Shown in pieces: positions 61,728 through 64,000 of a stretch of 64,000 bases of DNA (position 1 is the first letter of the stretch; every line of letters starts with the position of its first letter). The notes below the pieces were generated by a model. It worked only from the letters and a program-made list of their open reading frames with translations, searched no databases and had not been told where the DNA came from. Origin of the DNA: Bryobacterales bacterium (GTDB lineage: Bacteria; Acidobacteriota; Terriglobia; Bryobacterales; Bryobacteraceae); contig JAEUQC010000104.1 in assembly GCA_016789905.1 (NCBI GenBank), positions 1 to 64,000 of the forward strand. Direction: 5' to 3'. Position numbers and translations under genes: made by a program.

Positions 61728-62518
61728 GCGGCGCTCCAGGCGCCCGGCGTCCGGTCGAGGGCCGGTTCAAAACCCAGCACCATGCGCTGCACGGCGCGCC
61801 CATATTTGGAAAACCCGCGGCGTTGCAGGCCAAAACGCAACACGAGATCCCGCAGCCAGGCGGGGGGAGAATCGACAAACTTGATCTCCATGACGTAGGC
61901 CGAATCCCGTTCCGCAAAGGCCGTCGGAGCGTCGACGCAAACCCATTCGCGGGCGTCGCCTCGAAGGTCCCAGCTACGCATAGTCTGGCAGGCCATATGA
62001 CGGTCGAAGGTGACGCGCACGTAGCCATCCAAGAAGCTGGAAAACGCCTGCCGCTCGTAGTAGACCAACATACGCGGCGTGGCGCCCAGGGTATCGGTCA
62101 ACTGCAGGAACTCGGCCATCGACGGTGTGGCGATATCGTACAAACCCCGCAGGCCTTCGCCCGCCGCTTCGGCCCATTGCGGGGCGCGCACGGTGGCCGA
62201 GGTCTTTACAATGAGGTCCTGGATCCGGCGCTTCACTTCCAGCTTGATGCTGCCCGTGGCGTCCCCATAGGCGCGTGCCCGCAGCTTAAAGCGAAAGGGA
62301 AGCTTCTCCTCGGCGTCGCGATAAAGCCGGAACTCGTTTGTGTCCAGATACAAACTGCGGATCGCATACCAATCGCCGCTGCGGGAGTTTTCGTCTGGCA
62401 CGCAATAACGGGAAAGCCACTGGCGAATGGCGGGCAAGTCGTCAGAAAAGATTTGATATTTGAACTCCGACCGGGCGACGCGGATAGTTCCGGGCGTGGT
62501 TGAGGCTGAAGCGGTCAT
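61724..62518 (-). CDS. VTC-domain (tunnel-type) polyphosphate polymerase
   Basis: 264 aa, soluble. Triphosphate-tunnel features: SEFKY (E18, K20), YAIRSLYLDT, FRFKLRARAYGD (K78, R80, R82), KLEVKRR (E94, K96), YYERQA (R156), VMEIKF (E211, K213) and FSKYGRAV (K238). These line up with the basic tunnel and the Glu metal ligands of VTC4-like proteins, which make polyphosphate from ATP. No SPX domain is present. First gene of a tight operon with DUF4956, HlyD and TolC; 70 bp upstream is a DUF1080 gene. Activity in bacteria is inferred. Confidence 0.9.
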   Translation of the reverse strand: MTASASTTPGTIRVARSEFKYQIFSDDLPAIRQWLSRYCVPDENSRSGDWYAIRSLYLDTNEFRLYRDAEEKLPFRFKLRARAYGDATGSIKLEVKRRIQDLIVKTSATVRAPQWAEAAGEGLRGLYDIATPSMAEFLQLTDTLGATPRMLVYYERQAFSSFLDGYVRVTFDRHMACQTMRSWDLRGDAREWVCVDAPTAFAERDSAYVMEIKFVDSPPAWLRDLVLRFGLQRRGFSKYGRAVQRMVLGFEPALDRTPGAWSAA

Positions 62519-62588
62519 TACTTACATAAACCCGCCCCGTGACGATTTCGTTACAACGGCAATGCAAAGAAGTGTTAAGCGCGCCGGA

Positions 62589-63284
62589 CTAGCGGAGTGG
62601 ACGTACCCATATATTGCGGAATCGCAACAGCGTATCTTTGACCTCCGGATGGAAATGATCCTGCAACAGAAGCGGCCCCGGCTCGCAGGGTGAGGTTTCT
62701 TCGCTGCCCGGCGTGTTCTTGGTGATGGAGACATGATCCTGCACCAGCACGCCGTTATGAAACAAAGTGAGCGTGGCGGGCCGGCGGAGTTTGCCCTCGG
62801 CGTCGCAGCGCGGGGCGCGGAAAACAAAGTCATAACTTTGCCACTGCCCGGGCGGCCGGGAGGCGTTAACAAGCGGCGGGTGCTGCCCATAAACGGCGGC
62901 GGCAGAGCCGTTGGCGTACGTTGGATTTTCGAAGGAATCCAGCACCTGCACCTCGTAGCGGCCCTGCAGATACACGCCGCTATTCCCCTTCGCCTGGCCC
63001 TTGGCTTCCGGCATGGAAGGGGTGCTGAACTCCAGGTGAATCTGCGCGCTGCCGAAGGCACGCTTCGTCAGAATGTCGCCCGTACCGCTCTTGCACACCA
63101 GCACACCATCACTTACCGTCCATTCGGCGGGCCGCTTGTCTTTGTGTACCCACTCGTCCACGTTGGAGCCATCAAACAACACAATCGCGTCCGACGGCGC
63201 CTTCCCTTCCCCGCCAGGATTCACCACCGTGGGCTGCGCTTCCTGCGCCATGCACGCCGCGGCCACAAACCAGAACCATCTCAT
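62589..63284 (-). CDS. DUF1080 / 3-keto-disaccharide hydrolase domain protein, exported
   Basis: 231 aa from ATG 63284. A short signal (RWFWFVAAACMAQ), then AIVLFDGSNVDEWVHKDKRPAEWTVSDGVLVCKSG, QIHLEFSTPSMPEAKGQAKGNSGVYLQGRYEVQVLDSFEN and LLLQDHFHPEVKDTLLRFRNIWVRPL. This is the commoner acidobacterial/planctomycete form of DUF1080, with a lectin-like sandwich. It starts four bases after the upstream amidohydrolase stop, so both share a transcript. The VTC operon follows 70 bp downstream on the same strand. Confidence 0.9.
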   Translation of the reverse strand: MRWFWFVAAACMAQEAQPTVVNPGGEGKAPSDAIVLFDGSNVDEWVHKDKRPAEWTVSDGVLVCKSGTGDILTKRAFGSAQIHLEFSTPSMPEAKGQAKGNSGVYLQGRYEVQVLDSFENPTYANGSAAAVYGQHPPLVNASRPPGQWQSYDFVFRAPRCDAEGKLRRPATLTLFHNGVLVQDHVSITKNTPGSEETSPCEPGPLLLQDHFHPEVKDTLLRFRNIWVRPLR

Positions 63285-63288
63285 GCCA

Positions 63289-64000
63289 TCACCCTTTCTT
63301 TGGAGCGAAGAACACCTGCTCCGCCGTCTTTCCCAGAATCCACTCTTTGTCCTCATTGCCGAGGAATGGCAGGCCGTCGCGCACAAGCGCCACCGAGGCC
63401 GCATAGCTGTGTCCGCCCTCCACTTGAAACGGGCAATCGCTGGCCCACATCAGGCGGCGCGGTCCGTAGTCCTCAAACACCCGGCGAATCAACGGCGCCA
63501 GGTCGCGGTACGGCGCCTGCTTTCTGCCCAAGGCATAAAAGGCCGATGCCTTCACACTGACGCGCCGGTGTTTCGCCAGCCCGCAGAGCAAGCGAACATC
63601 CTCGTCCCGTACCGTGCCGGTGGCGCCAATGCGTGCCAGGTGGTCGATCACAACGGGCGTATCCGGATACTTCGTGCACATCCGGTCAATGACGGGAAGC
63701 GACTCCGGCCCAACAAGCGCGCACATGGCCAGTCCTTCGGCCGCCCCCGTGCTCCACATGGCATCGGAATCCAGGCCGGTGCCCGCCGTCACACGAAAGC
63801 CGCGCACGCCTTGGGCGGCCAGCACGCGCATGGCCTGGCCGGGTTGGGCGCCTTTGGAATCGACAATGCCCACACCGGCGAATACCCCGGGGTGCGCACG
63901 CATGGCGTCCAGCATGTAGGAGTTGTCGTAGCGGTAGAAACTCATCTGAATCAGCACGGCTCGCGAGACGCCCGCCGGCTTGGCGTGGACAAAGAGATCG
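63289..64000 (-). CDS. Amidohydrolase 2-family (TIM-barrel) hydrolase, 5' end outside window
   Basis: Open to the window edge with no start, about 236 residues seen. Barrel features: FAGVGIVDSKG, VRGFRVTAGTGLD, VVIDHLARIGATG, VSVKASAFYALG and the end RLMWASDCPFQVEGGHSYAAS, the usual Asp site. Amidohydrolase 2 enzymes cleave C-C or C-O/N bonds in sugar lactones or aromatics, often as partners in sugar-acid catabolism. The part with the HxH motif is missing here because it lies beyond base 64000. Confidence 0.85.
   Translation of the reverse strand, partial: DLFVHAKPAGVSRAVLIQMSFYRYDNSYMLDAMRAHPGVFAGVGIVDSKGAQPGQAMRVLAAQGVRGFRVTAGTGLDSDAMWSTGAAEGLAMCALVGPESLPVIDRMCTKYPDTPVVIDHLARIGATGTVRDEDVRLLCGLAKHRRVSVKASAFYALGRKQAPYRDLAPLIRRVFEDYGPRRLMWASDCPFQVEGGHSYAASVALVRDGLPFLGNEDKEWILGKTAEQVFFAPKKG

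Noticed and set aside
1..64000. tRNA, rRNA or complete insertion sequence
   Set aside because: Scanned by eye for tRNA-like cloverleaf ends, rRNA signatures and transposase motifs; none was seen apart from the recombinase tail at base 1.

Overview
The window is high-GC (roughly 60% by eye) bacterial chromosome with densely packed genes. It most likely comes from an Acidobacteriota member near Solibacteraceae/Bryobacterales. The basis is the gene mix: a VWFA-related protein of the acidobacterial type, PEP-CTERM proteins, DUF1501 and PSD1/DUF1553 pairs, 3-keto-disaccharide hydrolase (DUF1080) genes, Gfo/Idh/MocA and other Tat-exported enzymes, and many short-signal exported proteins. This is inference from gene families; there is no rRNA or tRNA to confirm it. 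No tRNA, rRNA, CRISPR array or intact insertion sequence was seen.

Layout. 1-300: a broken serine recombinase tail next to a truncated exported-protein ORF. 300-3250: an HD-GYP signalling protein and a CapA-like lipoprotein. 3049-3612: an intergenic repeat region. 3620-6862: zwf-opcA-pgl, the oxidative pentose phosphate entry. 6943-9525: thioesterase, Dps, a MoaD-MoaE fusion and a VWA protein. 9537-10596: an Hfq-like protein and an inositol monophosphatase. 10717-15846: a nucleoside uptake and salvage operon (pyrimidine phosphorylase, NupC, purine phosphorylase, cytidine deaminase, MTA/SAH-type deaminase). 16029-28049: mixed exported proteins (two PEP-CTERM proteins, a triple RidA-like protein, hydrolases, a DUF4097 lipoprotein). 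28143-32477: pyruvate carboxylase and a CDF metal exporter. 32490-41382: Gfo/Idh/MocA, DUF1501, PSD1, two tandem FMN alpha-hydroxy-acid oxidase homologues and a WD40/TolB-like protein. 41450-44001: a minimal bacterial microcompartment locus (one shell hexamer protein, one acylating aldehyde dehydrogenase, one unknown). 44006-52138: RecJ, a DsbA-like protein, an M28 peptidase, a LarA-like protein and a GT-C membrane glycosyltransferase. 52236-52872: two Flp pilin genes. 53096-58766: MiaE, an amidohydrolase, DUF1080, Rrf2, and DapA-like and enolase-superfamily enzymes. 58763-62518: a four-gene operon with overlapping start and stop codons: VTC-domain polyphosphate polymerase, DUF4956 membrane protein, HlyD-type periplasmic adaptor and TolC-type outer-membrane channel. 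62589-64000: DUF1080 and an amidohydrolase that runs off the window.

Most interesting. The VTC-DUF4956-HlyD-TolC operon reads as a complete path from cytoplasm to outside with a polyphosphate-polymerase fold at its base, and could be an undescribed polyphosphate synthesis/export system. Other points worth attention are the stripped-down microcompartment locus, an FMN oxidase paralogue lacking the catalytic His motif, a RidA triple fusion lacking the key Arg in every domain, a dispersed hairpin-bearing repeat family, and many -10-like hexamers placed 6-10 nt before start codons, which suggests leaderless transcripts.
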